DNA of 64,000 nt from Streptomyces chartreusis (GCF_008704715.1 NZ_CP023689.1:5332001-5396000), one strand, 5' to 3'; shown: positions 34,415 through 43,453, counted from the first letter of the stretch. Program-made: numbers and translations. The notes: generated by a model not told the origin, from the sequence alone.

Positions 34415-36037
34415 ATGGCCAAGATCATCGCGTTCGACGAGGAGGCGCGGCGCGGCCTCGAGCGCGGCATGAACCAGCTCGCGGACGCCGTCAAGGTGAC
34501 GCTCGGCCCCAAGGGTCGCAACGTCGTCCTCGAGAAGAAGTGGGGCGCCCCCACGATCACCAACGATGGTGTCTCCATCGCCAAGGAGATCGAGCTCGAG
34601 GACCCGTACGAGAAGATCGGCGCCGAGCTGGTCAAGGAAGTCGCCAAGAAGACGGACGACGTCGCCGGTGACGGTACGACCACCGCGACCGTTCTCGCCC
34701 AGGCCCTGGTCAAGGAGGGCCTGCGCAACGTAGCCGCCGGCGCCAACCCGATGGCCCTCAAGCGCGGTATCGAGCGTGCCGTCGAGGCCGTCTCCGCCGC
34801 CCTGCTCGAGCAGGCCAAGGATGTCGAGACCAAGGAGCAGATCGCTTCCACGGCCTCCATCTCCGCCGCCGACACCCAGATCGGCGAGCTCATCGCCGAG
34901 GCGATGGACAAGGTCGGCAAGGAAGGCGTCATCACCGTCGAGGAGTCCCAGACCTTCGGTCTGGAGCTGGAGCTCACCGAGGGTATGCGCTTCGACAAGG
35001 GCTACATCTCGGCGTACTTCGCCACCGACATGGAGCGGATGGAGGCGTCGCTCGACGACCCGTACATCCTGATCGCCAACTCCAAGATCGGCTCCGTCAA
35101 GGACCTGCTCCCGCTCCTGGAGAAGGTCATGCAGTCGGGCAAGCCGCTGCTGATCATCGCCGAGGACGTCGAGGGCGAGGCCCTGTCGACCCTGGTCGTC
35201 AACAAGATCCGCGGCACCTTCAAGTCCGTCGCCGTCAAGGCCCCGGGCTTCGGTGACCGTCGCAAGGCGATGCTGAACGACATCGCCATCCTCACCGGTG
35301 GCGAGGTCATCTCCGAGGAGGTCGGTCTCAAGCTCGAGAACACCTCCCTGGACCTCCTTGGCAAGGCCCGCAAGGTCGTCATCACCAAGGACGAGACCAC
35401 CATCGTCGACGGTGCCGGCTCCTCGGACCAGGTCGCGGGTCGCGTCAACCAGATCCGCGCCGAGATCGAGAACAGCGACTCGGACTACGACCGCGAGAAG
35501 CTCCAGGAGCGCCTGGCGAAGCTCGCGGGCGGCGTGGCCGTCATCAAGGCCGGTGCCGCGACCGAGGTGGAGCTCAAGGAGCGCAAGCACCGCATCGAGG
35601 ACGCCGTGCGCAACGCCAAGGCGGCCGTCGAGGAGGGCATCGTCGCCGGTGGTGGCGTGGCTCTGCTCCAGGCTTCCGCGGTCTTCGAGAAGCTGGAGCT
35701 CGACGGCGACGAGGCGACCGGTGCCAACGCCGTGAAGCTCGCGCTGGAGGCCCCGCTGAAGCAGATCGCCGTCAACGGTGGTCTCGAGGGTGGCGTCGTC
35801 GTGGAGAAGGTGCGCAACCTGGCCGTCGGCCACGGTCTGAACGCCGCCACGGGTGAGTACGTCGACATGATCGCCGAGGGCATCATCGACCCGGCGAAGG
35901 TGACGCGTTCCGCGCTGCAGAACGCCGCGTCGATCGCCGCGCTGTTCCTCACCACCGAGGCCGTCATCGCCGACAAGCCGGAGAAGGCCGCCGCGCCCGC
36001 CGGCGGCGGCATGCCGGGCGGTGACATGGACTTCTGA
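34415..36037 (+). CDS. groEL2: 60-kDa chaperonin GroEL (stand-alone copy)
   Basis: 540 residues, full length, from ATG after TGGAGGG. MAKIIAFDEEARRGLERGMN, the ATP-site VTLGPKGRNVVLEKKWGAP and DGTTTATVLAQ are intact, and the end is GGGMPGGDMDF, the flexible GGM-type tail. No groES is adjacent, which fits the second groEL of Streptomyces, whose partner is the groES-groEL1 locus elsewhere. Regulation by CIRCE/HrcA is visible upstream. Confidence 0.96.
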   Translation: MAKIIAFDEEARRGLERGMNQLADAVKVTLGPKGRNVVLEKKWGAPTITNDGVSIAKEIELEDPYEKIGAELVKEVAKKTDDVAGDGTTTATVLAQALVKEGLRNVAAGANPMALKRGIERAVEAVSAALLEQAKDVETKEQIASTASISAADTQIGELIAEAMDKVGKEGVITVEESQTFGLELELTEGMRFDKGYISAYFATDMERMEASLDDPYILIANSKIGSVKDLLPLLEKVMQSGKPLLIIAEDVEGEALSTLVVNKIRGTFKSVAVKAPGFGDRRKAMLNDIAILTGGEVISEEVGLKLENTSLDLLGKARKVVITKDETTIVDGAGSSDQVAGRVNQIRAEIENSDSDYDREKLQERLAKLAGGVAVIKAGAATEVELKERKHRIEDAVRNAKAAVEEGIVAGGGVALLQASAVFEKLELDGDEATGANAVKLALEAPLKQIAVNGGLEGGVVVEKVRNLAVGHGLNAATGEYVDMIAEGIIDPAKVTRSALQNAASIAALFLTTEAVIADKPEKAAAPAGGGMPGGDMDF

Positions 36038-36080
36038 TCGACCGCGGAGGCTCCGGTCTCCGGTTGATCAACGTCCTTCC

Positions 36081-36131
36081 CGAGGGCGGCACCTCTTGTT
36101 GCGACATTCGCGACAGGGGGTGCCGCCCTCG
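36081..36131 (+). terminator. Terminator of groEL
   Basis: CGAGGGCGGCACC (36081-36093) pairs perfectly with GGTGCCGCCCTCG (36119-36131). The 25-base loop holds a smaller TGTTGCG/CGCGACA stem. It lies 44 bp after the groEL stop. Confidence 0.8.
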
Positions 36132-36139
36132 GTGCGTTG

Positions 36140-36256
36140 GCGGGTGCGGGTGGTTCGTGGTTGCTCGCGCAGTTCCCCGCGCCCCTAAAAGAAGGGCGTC
36201 CGCCGCGCGCCCTCCAGGGGCGCGGGGAACTGCGCGACCAGCCCCCACGCACCCGC
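36140..36256. repeat. Head-to-head pair of the dispersed GCGCAGTTCCCCGCGCCC repeat
   Basis: A left arm at 36140-36186 and a right arm at 36216-36256 are near-complete inverted copies, separated by 29 bp. Each arm holds the core plus the outer GGGTGCGGGTGG / CCCCCACGCACCCGC flank. It would form a hairpin of about 40 bp. It occupies most of the 349-bp gap between groEL and the next gene. Confidence 0.85.
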
Positions 36257-36342
36257 AGTCGCTCGCAAACCGATTGTGCTCCCCGGGAATGCGGAGTCTC
36301 ACACTCATCGTTGCTTAATGAGGTGCAACAATGCGTGTGCAC

Positions 36343-36356
36343 ATACTGACCGGTAT
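36343..36356. promoter_or_regulatory. Inverted repeat, possible TetR-type operator
   Basis: ATAC-TGACCG-GTAT, extended by partial matches on each side (ACATAC/GTATAG), lies 31 bp before the GTG start of the oxidoreductase. No regulator gene is adjacent. Confidence 0.35.
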
Positions 36357-36386
36357 AGACAGACCCCTCTTCCCAGGAGCCCCCAC

Positions 36387-37514
36387 GTGACCGTCACTCA
36401 GCCCGCTGCCTCTCGTGCGGCGCAGATTCTGGCTCGGCCGACTGCGATCAACGGCCTCACCGTTCCCAACCGCATCGTGATGGCGCCGATGACGCGGATG
36501 TTCTCGCCGGGTGGTGTGCCGGGGGCGGACGTGGAGTCGTACTACTCGCGGCGGGCCGCCGCCGGTGTGGGGCTGATCGTGACCGAGGGGACGTACGTCG
36601 GGCACGAGTCCGCCGGGCAGAGCGACCGGGTGCCGCGGTTCCACGGTGAGGAGCAGCTCGCCGGCTGGGCGAAGGTCGCCGACGCGGTGCACGCCGCGGG
36701 CGGCACCATCGTGCCGCAGCTGTGGCACATCGGCATGGTGCGCGAGCAGGGCCAGCCGCCGTACGCCGAGGCGCCCGCGGTGGGTCCGTCCGGGCTGCGG
36801 ATCGGGGCCGAGGAGGTCACCGGCAGGGCGATGACGCGGCGTGACCTGGACGACGTGATCGGCGCCTTCGCCGAGGCCGCCGCGGACGCCGAGCGCATCG
36901 GCTTCGACGGCGTGGAGATCCACGGCGCCCACGGCTACCTCGTCGACCAGTTCCTGTGGGAGGGCACCAACCGCCGCACGGACGCCTACGGCGGTGACCC
37001 CGTCGCCCGTGCGGCCTTCGGCGCGGAGATCGTGGCCGCCGTACGCGAGCGCGTCTCCCCGGACTTCCCCGTCATCTTCCGCTACTCGCAGTGGAAGCAG
37101 GAGGCCTACGACGCCCGTCTCGCCGAGACCCCCGAGGAGCTGGAGGCCATTCTGGCCCCGCTCGCCGCGGCCGGCGTCGACGCCTTCCACGCCTCCACCC
37201 GCCGCTACTGGATCCCGGAGTTCGACGGCTCCGACCTCAACCTCGCGGGCTGGACCAAGAAGCTGACCGGCAAGCCCGCCATCACCGTCGGCTCGGTCGG
37301 CCTGGACGGCGAGTTCCTGGGCGCCTTCGCCGGCCAGGGCTCCGGGCTCAAGGGCATCGACGACCTCCTGGACCGTCTGGAGTCCGAGGAGTTCGACTTC
37401 GTCGCCGTCGGCCGCGCGCTGCTCCAGGACCCCGAGTGGGCGGCGAAGGTGCTGGACGGCCGCTTCGGCGAGCTGGCGCCGTACGACGCGGCGTCGCTGA
37501 AGACCCTGAGCTGA
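36387..37514 (+). CDS. Old yellow enzyme family NADH:flavin oxidoreductase
   Basis: 375 residues from GTG 36387 with AGGAG seven bases upstream. The FMN-binding TIM barrel is recognisable: NRIVMAPMTRMF, QLWHIGMV, GFDGVEIHGAHGYLVDQFLWEGTNRRTDAYGG, and VGRALLQDPEWAAKV at the end. The EIHGAHGYL motif includes the substrate-binding His pair. It probably reduces activated alkenes or similar electrophiles. The substrate is unknown. Confidence 0.9.
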   Translation: MTVTQPAASRAAQILARPTAINGLTVPNRIVMAPMTRMFSPGGVPGADVESYYSRRAAAGVGLIVTEGTYVGHESAGQSDRVPRFHGEEQLAGWAKVADAVHAAGGTIVPQLWHIGMVREQGQPPYAEAPAVGPSGLRIGAEEVTGRAMTRRDLDDVIGAFAEAAADAERIGFDGVEIHGAHGYLVDQFLWEGTNRRTDAYGGDPVARAAFGAEIVAAVRERVSPDFPVIFRYSQWKQEAYDARLAETPEELEAILAPLAAAGVDAFHASTRRYWIPEFDGSDLNLAGWTKKLTGKPAITVGSVGLDGEFLGAFAGQGSGLKGIDDLLDRLESEEFDFVAVGRALLQDPEWAAKVLDGRFGELAPYDAASLKTLS

Positions 37515-37542
37515 GCCCCGACTCGCGGCTAACGTCGGAGAG

Positions 37543-38403
37543 ATGAGGATCCTTCATCTCTCCGACACCCATGTGGAGAAGTCCGACGCCCCCAACAAGT
37601 ACGGCGTCAACGCCACCGACTCGCTCCGGCTGATGCTCGCCGAACTGAGGCACCTGCGGGCCGTCGACGCGATCGTCGTCACGGGGGACATCGCGGACGA
37701 CGGCGCCGTGGAGGCGTATACGGCGGTACGCGAACTGGTGGGCGAGTTCGCGCGCCCGCTCGCCGCACCGGTCTTCTACACGACCGGCAATCACGACGAA
37801 CGCGTGGCCTTCGGCAAGGTGCTCGGCAGCGGCCATGCGGAGCCGGAGCTGGTGCTCGACTCCGAGGCCGGTGAGCGGGCGGCCGTGACCACGGTCGGGG
37901 GCGTGCGGTTCGTGACCCTGGACTCGCTGGTGCCGGGCAAGGTGCACGGCCATCTGGGCGCGGACCAACTCGACTGGCTGAAGCGTGTGTTGAGCACCCC
38001 GGCCGAGCGGGGCACCGTGCTCGCCCTCCACCACCCGCCGATCGCCCTCGACATCTCGGCGACCCAGCCGGTCTTCGGCCTGCGCGACCCCGGCGACCTC
38101 GCCGAGGTGATCCGGGGCAGCGACGTACGCCTCGTCCTGGCCGGGCACTACCACCTCCAGCTCTTCGGCTTCCTGGCCGCCGTGCCCGTCTGGGTCACCC
38201 CCGGCGTCGTCAGCCGCGTCGACCTGACGACGGCACCCGGCACGGAACGCGTGGTGCGCGGCGCGTCGGCGTCCCTCCTTGAGCTGGACGGCCCGGACGG
38301 CCCCCTGTTCCACACCTTCCATGCCCGCGACCCCCGGGCGCACGAGACGGTGTACGAGCTGGACGAGGGCCAGGTGCGGGCGCTCATCGAGCGGGAGGGC
38401 TGA
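37543..38403 (+). CDS. Metallophosphoesterase (CpdA/Icc-like cyclic nucleotide phosphodiesterase)
   Basis: 286 residues with the five class III phosphodiesterase blocks: LHLSDTHVE, VVTGDIADDG, YTTGNHDE, ALHHPPI, LAGHYHLQLFG. These coordinate a di-metal centre. The length and spacing fit the 3',5'-cAMP phosphodiesterase subgroup, but other phosphoesters are possible. It follows the flavin oxidoreductase by 28 bp on the same strand and may be co-transcribed. Confidence 0.85.
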   Translation: MRILHLSDTHVEKSDAPNKYGVNATDSLRLMLAELRHLRAVDAIVVTGDIADDGAVEAYTAVRELVGEFARPLAAPVFYTTGNHDERVAFGKVLGSGHAEPELVLDSEAGERAAVTTVGGVRFVTLDSLVPGKVHGHLGADQLDWLKRVLSTPAERGTVLALHHPPIALDISATQPVFGLRDPGDLAEVIRGSDVRLVLAGHYHLQLFGFLAAVPVWVTPGVVSRVDLTTAPGTERVVRGASASLLELDGPDGPLFHTFHARDPRAHETVYELDEGQVRALIEREG

Positions 38404-38476
38404 GCCGGCCCGGGTCCCGCCTCCGGCCCTGGATGCGCCCCGCATCCGTTCGGGCAGGGGGCGTGACCTGCGTCGC

Positions 38477-38505
38477 TTGAGTAAGTCAATCAACTGACTT
38501 AAGGT
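38477..38505 (+). promoter_or_regulatory. Promoter with palindromic repressor operator upstream of the MFS gene
   Basis: -35 TTGAGT (38477-38482), 17-bp spacer, -10 TAAGGT (38500-38505). Between them, TAAGTCA (38482-38488) and TGACTTA (38495-38501) form a perfect 7-bp palindrome with a 6-bp centre. A related half-site (TCAGTCAGTT) follows at about 38517. The location is typical for MarR- or TetR-type repression by an unlinked regulator. Confidence 0.6.
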
Positions 38506-38571
38506 TGCCCAGGTCAATCAGTCAGTTCGATCAGGCACCCTTCCTGCTCGTACGCCCACGGAGGCCCCGCC

Positions 38572-40050
38572 ATGTCCCACGCCCCTGCTCCTCCCGCCGA
38601 GGCGGGGGCCGGCGCCCCGCCCCGGTCGAACGCCGTGGTGGCGGTGCTGGCCTTCGCCGGAATCGTCGTCTCGCTGATGCAGACGCTGGTCATCCCGATC
38701 GTCCCGGAGCTGCCGAAGCTGCTGGACGCCCCGGCCTCCGACACCGCCTGGGCGGTCACGGCGACGCTGCTCGCCGCCGCCGTCGCGACACCCGTGATGG
38801 GCCGTCTCGGCGACATGTACGGCAAGCGGCGGATGCTGCTGGTCAGCGTCGTCATGCTGATCGGCGGCTCGGTGGTCTGCGGCCTGAGCGACGCCCTGGT
38901 CCCGATGATCGTCGGACGGGTGCTCCAGGGTCTGGCCTCCGGTGTGATCCCGCTCGGCATCAGCATCATGCGCGACGAGCTTCCCGCCGAGCGCCTCGGC
39001 TCGGCCACCGCCCTGATGAGCGCCTCCCTCGGCATCGGCGGCGCCCTCGGCCTGCCCGCCGCCGCGCTCATCGCCGACAACTTCGACTGGCACGTCCTGT
39101 TCTGGACGTCGGCCGGTCTGGGTGTCGTGGCCCTCGGGTGCGTGCTGCTGTTCGTGCCCGAGTCGAAGGTGCGCACCGGCGGGCGCTTCGACCTGGTCGG
39201 CGGCATAGGTATGGCCGTCGGGCTCGTGTGTCTGCTGCTCGGCATCTCCAAGGGTGCCGACTGGGGCTGGACCAGCGGCACGACGCTCGGTCTGTTCGTG
39301 GCGGCCGTGCTGATCCTGCTCGCCTGGGGCTGGTGGGAGCTGCGCATCGAGCAGCCGCTGGTCGACCTCCGTACGACGGCCCGCCGGCAGGTGCTGGTCA
39401 CCAACCTGGCCTCGATCGCGGTGGGCTTCGCGATGTTCGCGATGAGCCTCGTCCTGCCGCAGCTCCTCCAGCTCCCCGCCCAGACCGGCTACGGCCTCGG
39501 CAAGTCGATGCTGGTCGCGGGCCTGTGCCTGGCGCCGTCCGGCCTGGTCATGATGGCCACGGCCCCGGTGTCGGCGGCCATCTCCCGGGCCAAGGGCCCC
39601 AAGGTCACACTGATGATCGGTGTCCTGATCGTGGCCGCGGGCTACAGCCTCAACATCGTCCTGATGTCCCAGGTCTGGCACTTCATCCTGGTCGCCTGCG
39701 TCATCGGCGCGGGCATCGGCTTCGCCTACGGCTCCATGCCCGCCCTGATCATGGGCGCGGTGCCCGCGTCGGAGACGGCCGCCGCGAACAGCCTCAACAC
39801 GCTGATGCGCTCCCTCGGCACGTCCACCGCGAGCGCCGTCGCGGGTGTGATCCTCGCCCAGATGACGACGGACTTCGGCGGCTACGCCCTCCCGTCCGAG
39901 AACGCCTTCAAGGTGGTCCTCGCGGTGGGCGCCGGCGCGGCACTGCTGGCCTTCGTCGTGGCGTCCTTCATCCCGCGCCAGGGGTCGGCCGCCGCCGGGG
40001 CGCCCGTGGCACAGCCGGCGTCGGAGCCGGCGCGAGCGACGGCGAAGTAG
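38572..40050 (+). CDS. MFS efflux transporter, DHA2 (14-TMS) family
   Basis: 492 residues, about 14 TM segments. TM1 contains VVSLMQTLVIPIVPELPKLL, motif A is MGRLGDMYGKRR, motif C is MSASLGIGGALGLPAAALI. It probably exports a drug or secondary metabolite by proton antiport. The N-terminal 20 residues are Pro/Ala-rich and cytosolic. The promoter carries a strong palindromic operator, so expression is likely induced by ligand. Confidence 0.88.
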   Translation: MSHAPAPPAEAGAGAPPRSNAVVAVLAFAGIVVSLMQTLVIPIVPELPKLLDAPASDTAWAVTATLLAAAVATPVMGRLGDMYGKRRMLLVSVVMLIGGSVVCGLSDALVPMIVGRVLQGLASGVIPLGISIMRDELPAERLGSATALMSASLGIGGALGLPAAALIADNFDWHVLFWTSAGLGVVALGCVLLFVPESKVRTGGRFDLVGGIGMAVGLVCLLLGISKGADWGWTSGTTLGLFVAAVLILLAWGWWELRIEQPLVDLRTTARRQVLVTNLASIAVGFAMFAMSLVLPQLLQLPAQTGYGLGKSMLVAGLCLAPSGLVMMATAPVSAAISRAKGPKVTLMIGVLIVAAGYSLNIVLMSQVWHFILVACVIGAGIGFAYGSMPALIMGAVPASETAAANSLNTLMRSLGTSTASAVAGVILAQMTTDFGGYALPSENAFKVVLAVGAGAALLAFVVASFIPRQGSAAAGAPVAQPASEPARATAK

Positions 40051-40053
40051 CCG

Positions 40054-40629
40054 CTACAGATTGCCCAGCGGCTCGATGTCGACCTTCACCGGAGTGCCCC
40101 ACACCCGCAGCACCTCGTAGTCGGTGAACTCGTGCACGAGCCGGTAGGCCATCGCGGGACGCGGGCCGCGACGCTGGGCGGCGATGTACAGCTCGGCCTC
40201 CCGGCGGTCGCGGCGCGGCGTCCCGCACAGCTGCCACTCCTGCCCGTTCCACAGCTCCGGCAGCCAGCGCTGCTGGGGCTGCGGGCGGTCACCGCGGACG
40301 CCGTAGCGGGACGGCACCGGGTGCTCGGGCGCCTGCGGGGCCGCCGGGCCCGAGCCGCCGTACTCGGAGCGGCGGGCCGATCTGCGCCGGGTCTCGCACA
40401 GCAGGCACAGGTCCGGCGCCGCGGGGTCCACCGGGCCGCCCGGGTGCTCCGGACACCGGGTCGTCCGGGCGGCCGTCGAGACGCTCTCGTCGAGCAGATC
40501 GATGGCGCGGCGCAGATCCGCCTTGACCTCGTGCAGCCGGGCGTCCGGCGTGTCGGCGGTCAGGGCCTCGCCGTGCTCGCCGAGCAGGCGGAGGGCTCGG
40601 CCCAGTGCCGTCAGTTGGGCGTGGTTCAT
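40054..40629 (-). CDS. Conserved hypothetical protein with Cys-rich centre
   Basis: 191 residues from ATG 40629. An N-terminal helical segment (MNHAQLTALGRALRLLGEHGEALT...LRRAIDLLDESV) precedes a zinc-binding-like centre (CPEHPGG...DLCLLCETRR, one Cys plus CLLC). The C-terminal domain is basic and aromatic (WLPELWNGQEWQLCGTPRRDRREAELYIAAQRRG). No known family is recognised. The stop lies three bases from the convergent MFS stop. Confidence 0.62.
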   Translation of the reverse strand: MNHAQLTALGRALRLLGEHGEALTADTPDARLHEVKADLRRAIDLLDESVSTAARTTRCPEHPGGPVDPAAPDLCLLCETRRRSARRSEYGGSGPAAPQAPEHPVPSRYGVRGDRPQPQQRWLPELWNGQEWQLCGTPRRDRREAELYIAAQRRGPRPAMAYRLVHEFTDYEVLRVWGTPVKVDIEPLGNL

Positions 40630-40667
40630 ACGACCCAGTGTGCAGCCCCACGCCCGTACACCGTCCG

Positions 40668-41201
40668 TCAGCCCATGCTCTTCGCGCCGTCCAGGGACTC
40701 CCGGATGATGTCGGCGTGGCCGGCGTGCTGCGCCGTCTCGGCGATGATGTGCAGCAGCACCCTGCGGGCCGACCAGCGCGCGCCGGGCTCGAACCACGGG
40801 GCCTCCGGCAGCGGGTGGGAGACGTTCAGGTCGGGCAGGTCCGCGACCAGCTTGTCGGTCACGGCGGCCACTTCCTCGTACGCCGCCAGGACGCCCTCCA
40901 GCGTCTCGCCGGGCAGCATCCGGAAGTCGTCGGCCCGCTTCGCGAAGTCCGCCTCGGTCATGTTCTTGAAGTCGCCCATGGCCGCCGGGCCCCGCTGGAT
41001 GAATTCCGCCCAGTTCCGCTCCGTCGACGTGACGTGCTTGATCAGGCCGCCGACACACAGCTCACTGGCCGTGCTCCGCTGCCCCGCCTGATAGTCGGTG
41101 AGGTCCCGGGTGGTGAACCGCAGGAAGTGCCGGTGCTTGGCCAGCGTCTCCAGGAGGTCGGAGCGCTCGTCGGTGACGGTGTTGTTCGAGGTCTCGTTCA
41201 T
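40668..41201 (-). CDS. DinB family protein (DUF664-type)
   Basis: 177 residues forming a four-helix bundle typical of DinB/YfiT proteins: RSDLLETLAKHRHFLRFTTRDLTDYQA, GLIKHVTSTERNWAEFI with the conserved metal His, and RRVLLHIIAETAQHAGHADIIRESLDG with two more His. These three His usually bind a metal and the fold serves thiol-dependent (mycothiol or bacillithiol) transferases. The substrate is unknown. Confidence 0.85.
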   Translation of the reverse strand: MNETSNNTVTDERSDLLETLAKHRHFLRFTTRDLTDYQAGQRSTASELCVGGLIKHVTSTERNWAEFIQRGPAAMGDFKNMTEADFAKRADDFRMLPGETLEGVLAAYEEVAAVTDKLVADLPDLNVSHPLPEAPWFEPGARWSARRVLLHIIAETAQHAGHADIIRESLDGAKSMG

Positions 41202-41227
41202 GACCCCTACGGTAGGAACCGTTTAGG

Positions 41228-41431
41228 TCAGATCCTGACCGCATTGACGAAGGCGGCCCAAACGGATGCGGGAAATATGAGGGCTGGGCCGTGGGGGGTC
41301 TTGGAGTCGCGGACGGGGACGACGGTGGGGAAGTCGTGGGTGACTTCGAGGCAGTTGTCACCCCCGCCGCCGCTGTAGCTCGACTTGTGCCATGTGGCGG
41401 CGCTCAGGTCGTGGTCAGGGATGCTCGTCAT
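41228..41431 (-). CDS. DUF397 domain protein
   Basis: 67 residues from ATG 41431. The DUF397 pattern WHKSSYSGGGGDNCLEVTHDFPTVVPVRDSKTPHGPALIFPASVWAAFVNAVR is complete. Its start lies within the last codons of the XRE gene (17-bp overlap), the standard pairing of whiJ/abaA-like loci, in which the small protein is thought to modulate the DNA-binding partner. Confidence 0.93.
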   Translation of the reverse strand: MTSIPDHDLSAATWHKSSYSGGGGDNCLEVTHDFPTVVPVRDSKTPHGPALIFPASVWAAFVNAVRI

Positions 41432-42254
41432 GGGAGTAATCCTGGGCCAACGCATCGATCAAGGCCAGGGACTTCTCGGGCGAGAGTGCTGCGGCCGCGA
41501 GGAGTTCGTAGGTGAACTTCATGTGGGCGACGGTGGCCGGGTCGTCCTCCAGTCGTCCGGTGCCGACCCCTTCGAGGTAGGCCAGTGGAGGGGCGTCCTC
41601 GAACTCCATCAGCTTCAGGGGCCCCTTCATCGCGGCGTGCGCACCAGCGCTGAACTGCAGCACCTGCACGATGACCCGGTTCCGGCGAGCCAGGGCCGCG
41701 ATGTGGCGCAGGGCTTCGGCCATGACGGAACGGCCGCCGGTCACCCGGCGCAACGCCGCCTCGTCGAGCACGGCCCACAACAAGGGCTTTGTTGGGTGAT
41801 CGAGCAGCCGGGTCCGCGCCATCCGACCCTCCACCCACTCCTCGATGATCTCCTCCGGCGCGATGGGGTCGTACGCCCGGTTCACGGCCCGTGCGTACGC
41901 GGGCGTCTGGAGCAGTCCGGGGATCAGCAGCGGTGCGTACTCCCGGATGGCCGTTGCCTCGGTCTCGGCTTCCGCGGCCTCCGCGAAGTGCTCCGGATAC
42001 TTCGACTTCGACGCGGCCCTGAAGTTCCGCTGGAAGAAGTCCCCCGTACCCAGTGCTTCGTCCAACAAGCGGGCCTGTTCTGGCTGGATCCGCCGCGTGC
42101 CTGCCTCCAGTTGCCCGACGAACGAGCCGCTGGCGAACAGCAGTTGGCCCAGCTTCTCCTGGCTGAGGCCCGCCTTCTCGCGGGCGTGCCGCAGCTCCGC
42201 GCCCAGCAGCGCGCGCGGCGATGAGGATGGATCCAGGTCCTTGGGTCCCGGCAC
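41415..42254 (-). CDS. XRE-family regulator with DUF5753 domain
   Basis: 279 residues. An N-terminal helix-turn-helix (LGAELRHAREKAGLSQEKLGQLLFASGSFVGQLEAGTRRI, residues 17-56) is followed by a DUF5753 ligand-type domain (YAPLLIPGLLQTPAYARAV and VIVQVLQFSAGAHAAMKGPLKLMEF). Such regulators, with a DUF397 partner, are numerous in Streptomyces and some influence development or antibiotic production. Base composition is slightly lower in GC than nearby core genes. Confidence 0.93.
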   Translation of the reverse strand: MPGPKDLDPSSSPRALLGAELRHAREKAGLSQEKLGQLLFASGSFVGQLEAGTRRIQPEQARLLDEALGTGDFFQRNFRAASKSKYPEHFAEAAEAETEATAIREYAPLLIPGLLQTPAYARAVNRAYDPIAPEEIIEEWVEGRMARTRLLDHPTKPLLWAVLDEAALRRVTGGRSVMAEALRHIAALARRNRVIVQVLQFSAGAHAAMKGPLKLMEFEDAPPLAYLEGVGTGRLEDDPATVAHMKFTYELLAAAALSPEKSLALIDALAQDYSHDEHP

Positions 42255-42370
42255 GGCAACTCCCGGTCGTACAGCAGAGATTGTTGGGGCGCCCCCTCTG
42301 GCCAGGTTAGAGGCGAGATCGCCACGCTGTGTTGTGAACGGTGAACTCTGCGTGGAGAGGTGGATGAGGC

Positions 42371-42634
42371 GTGCGGTCGACCGAAGAAGTCGTGGCGTTG
42401 CTGCGGGAGGCCCTCGGGGGCGTGGGAGTCGTGTTGCCGTCCCTGTGCGTGGACCCGGTGACCGGCGCCGGTGAGGAGCCGTTCGCCCTGGTGCAGTTGG
42501 GGCGGTGCAATGTGCGCACGGCGGAGCGGCTCGTGGCGGTGTTGCGCGGGGAGCCGTTGGAGCCGGCGCCGGCGAAGGAGGAACTGCTGGAACGGGTCCG
42601 GCGGGTCAACCGGGCCGGGAGGTTACCGCGTTAG
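42371..42634 (+). CDS. Small conserved hypothetical protein
   Basis: 87 residues with a GTG start (VRSTEEVVALLREALGGVG). It has a compact alpha/beta pattern: ALVQLGRCNVRTAERLVAVLRGE and a C-terminal charged helix (EELLERVRRVNRAGRL). It is divergent from the XRE/DUF397 genes and may belong to that regulatory locus, though this is inference. Its last 12 bases overlap the end of the convergent aldo-keto reductase gene. Confidence 0.6.
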   Translation: MRSTEEVVALLREALGGVGVVLPSLCVDPVTGAGEEPFALVQLGRCNVRTAERLVAVLRGEPLEPAPAKEELLERVRRVNRAGRLPR

Positions 42635-43453
42635 GCGGTCGTACTGGTCCTGGCCGAGGTGTACGGCGGCCGCTCCGAGGTTCTCCTCCAGGTGCGCGAT
42701 GCTCGACGTGCCGGGGATCGGGACGATCACCGGTGAGTGGGCGAGGAGCCAGGCGATGGCGACCTGGGTCGGGGTGGCGTCGAGTTCCTTCGCGATCGTG
42801 GCGATCTGCTCCGACTGCGCACCGGAGGCGCCGGCCGCCACCGGCCGCCACGGCAGGAAGGCGATACCGGCTTCCTCGCACACCTTGAGGACGGGCTCGT
42901 GCTCGCGGTCGAGGAGGTTGTACCGGTTCTGGACGCTCGCGATGTCCACGACGGCGCGGGCGGCGGCGAGTTCGCCCTCGTCGACCTCGGAGAGACCGAT
43001 CCGGGCGATCTTGCCCTCGTCGCGCAGGTCGCGGAGGGCGCCGAGCTGGTCGGCCAGGGGGACGCCGGGGTCGAGGCGGTGGAGCTGGAGCAGGTCGATC
43101 CGGTCCAGGCGGAGGCGGCGCAGGGCCTCGTCGACCTGTTCGCGCAGTTCGTCGGGGGCGCCGGCGTACCGCCAGCCCTGGTCGGTGGTGGTCTGACGGA
43201 ACCCGACCTTCGTGGCGATGGCGAGGTCGTCCGGGTAGGGGTGCAGGGCCTCGGCGAGGAGATCCTCGTTGGCGCCCCAGCCGTACATGTGGGCCGTGTC
43301 GATCAGCGTGACGCCGAGTTCCACGGCCCGCCGGGCGACCGCGACGGCGGCGGCCCGGTCCTGCGCGGGCTCCGGCCGCAGATGCATCGCCCCGAACCCG
43401 AGCCGTCGTACTTCCAGATCGCCGCCGATGAGGAACGTCTCCGATGCCGTCAT
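42623..43453 (-). CDS. Aldo/keto reductase
   Basis: 276 residues. The catalytic tetrad is visible: Asp and Tyr in LIDTAHMYGWGANEDLLAEAL, Lys in IATKVGF, His in LLQLHRLD. The phosphate-binding PIPGTSSIAHLEENL near the C-terminus binds NADP(H). The enzyme should reduce carbonyls to alcohols. It is about 40 residues shorter than the plant/mammalian AKRs, as is usual for bacterial members. The substrate is unknown. Confidence 0.88.
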   Translation of the reverse strand: MTASETFLIGGDLEVRRLGFGAMHLRPEPAQDRAAAVAVARRAVELGVTLIDTAHMYGWGANEDLLAEALHPYPDDLAIATKVGFRQTTTDQGWRYAGAPDELREQVDEALRRLRLDRIDLLQLHRLDPGVPLADQLGALRDLRDEGKIARIGLSEVDEGELAAARAVVDIASVQNRYNLLDREHEPVLKVCEEAGIAFLPWRPVAAGASGAQSEQIATIAKELDATPTQVAIAWLLAHSPVIVPIPGTSSIAHLEENLGAAAVHLGQDQYDRLTR

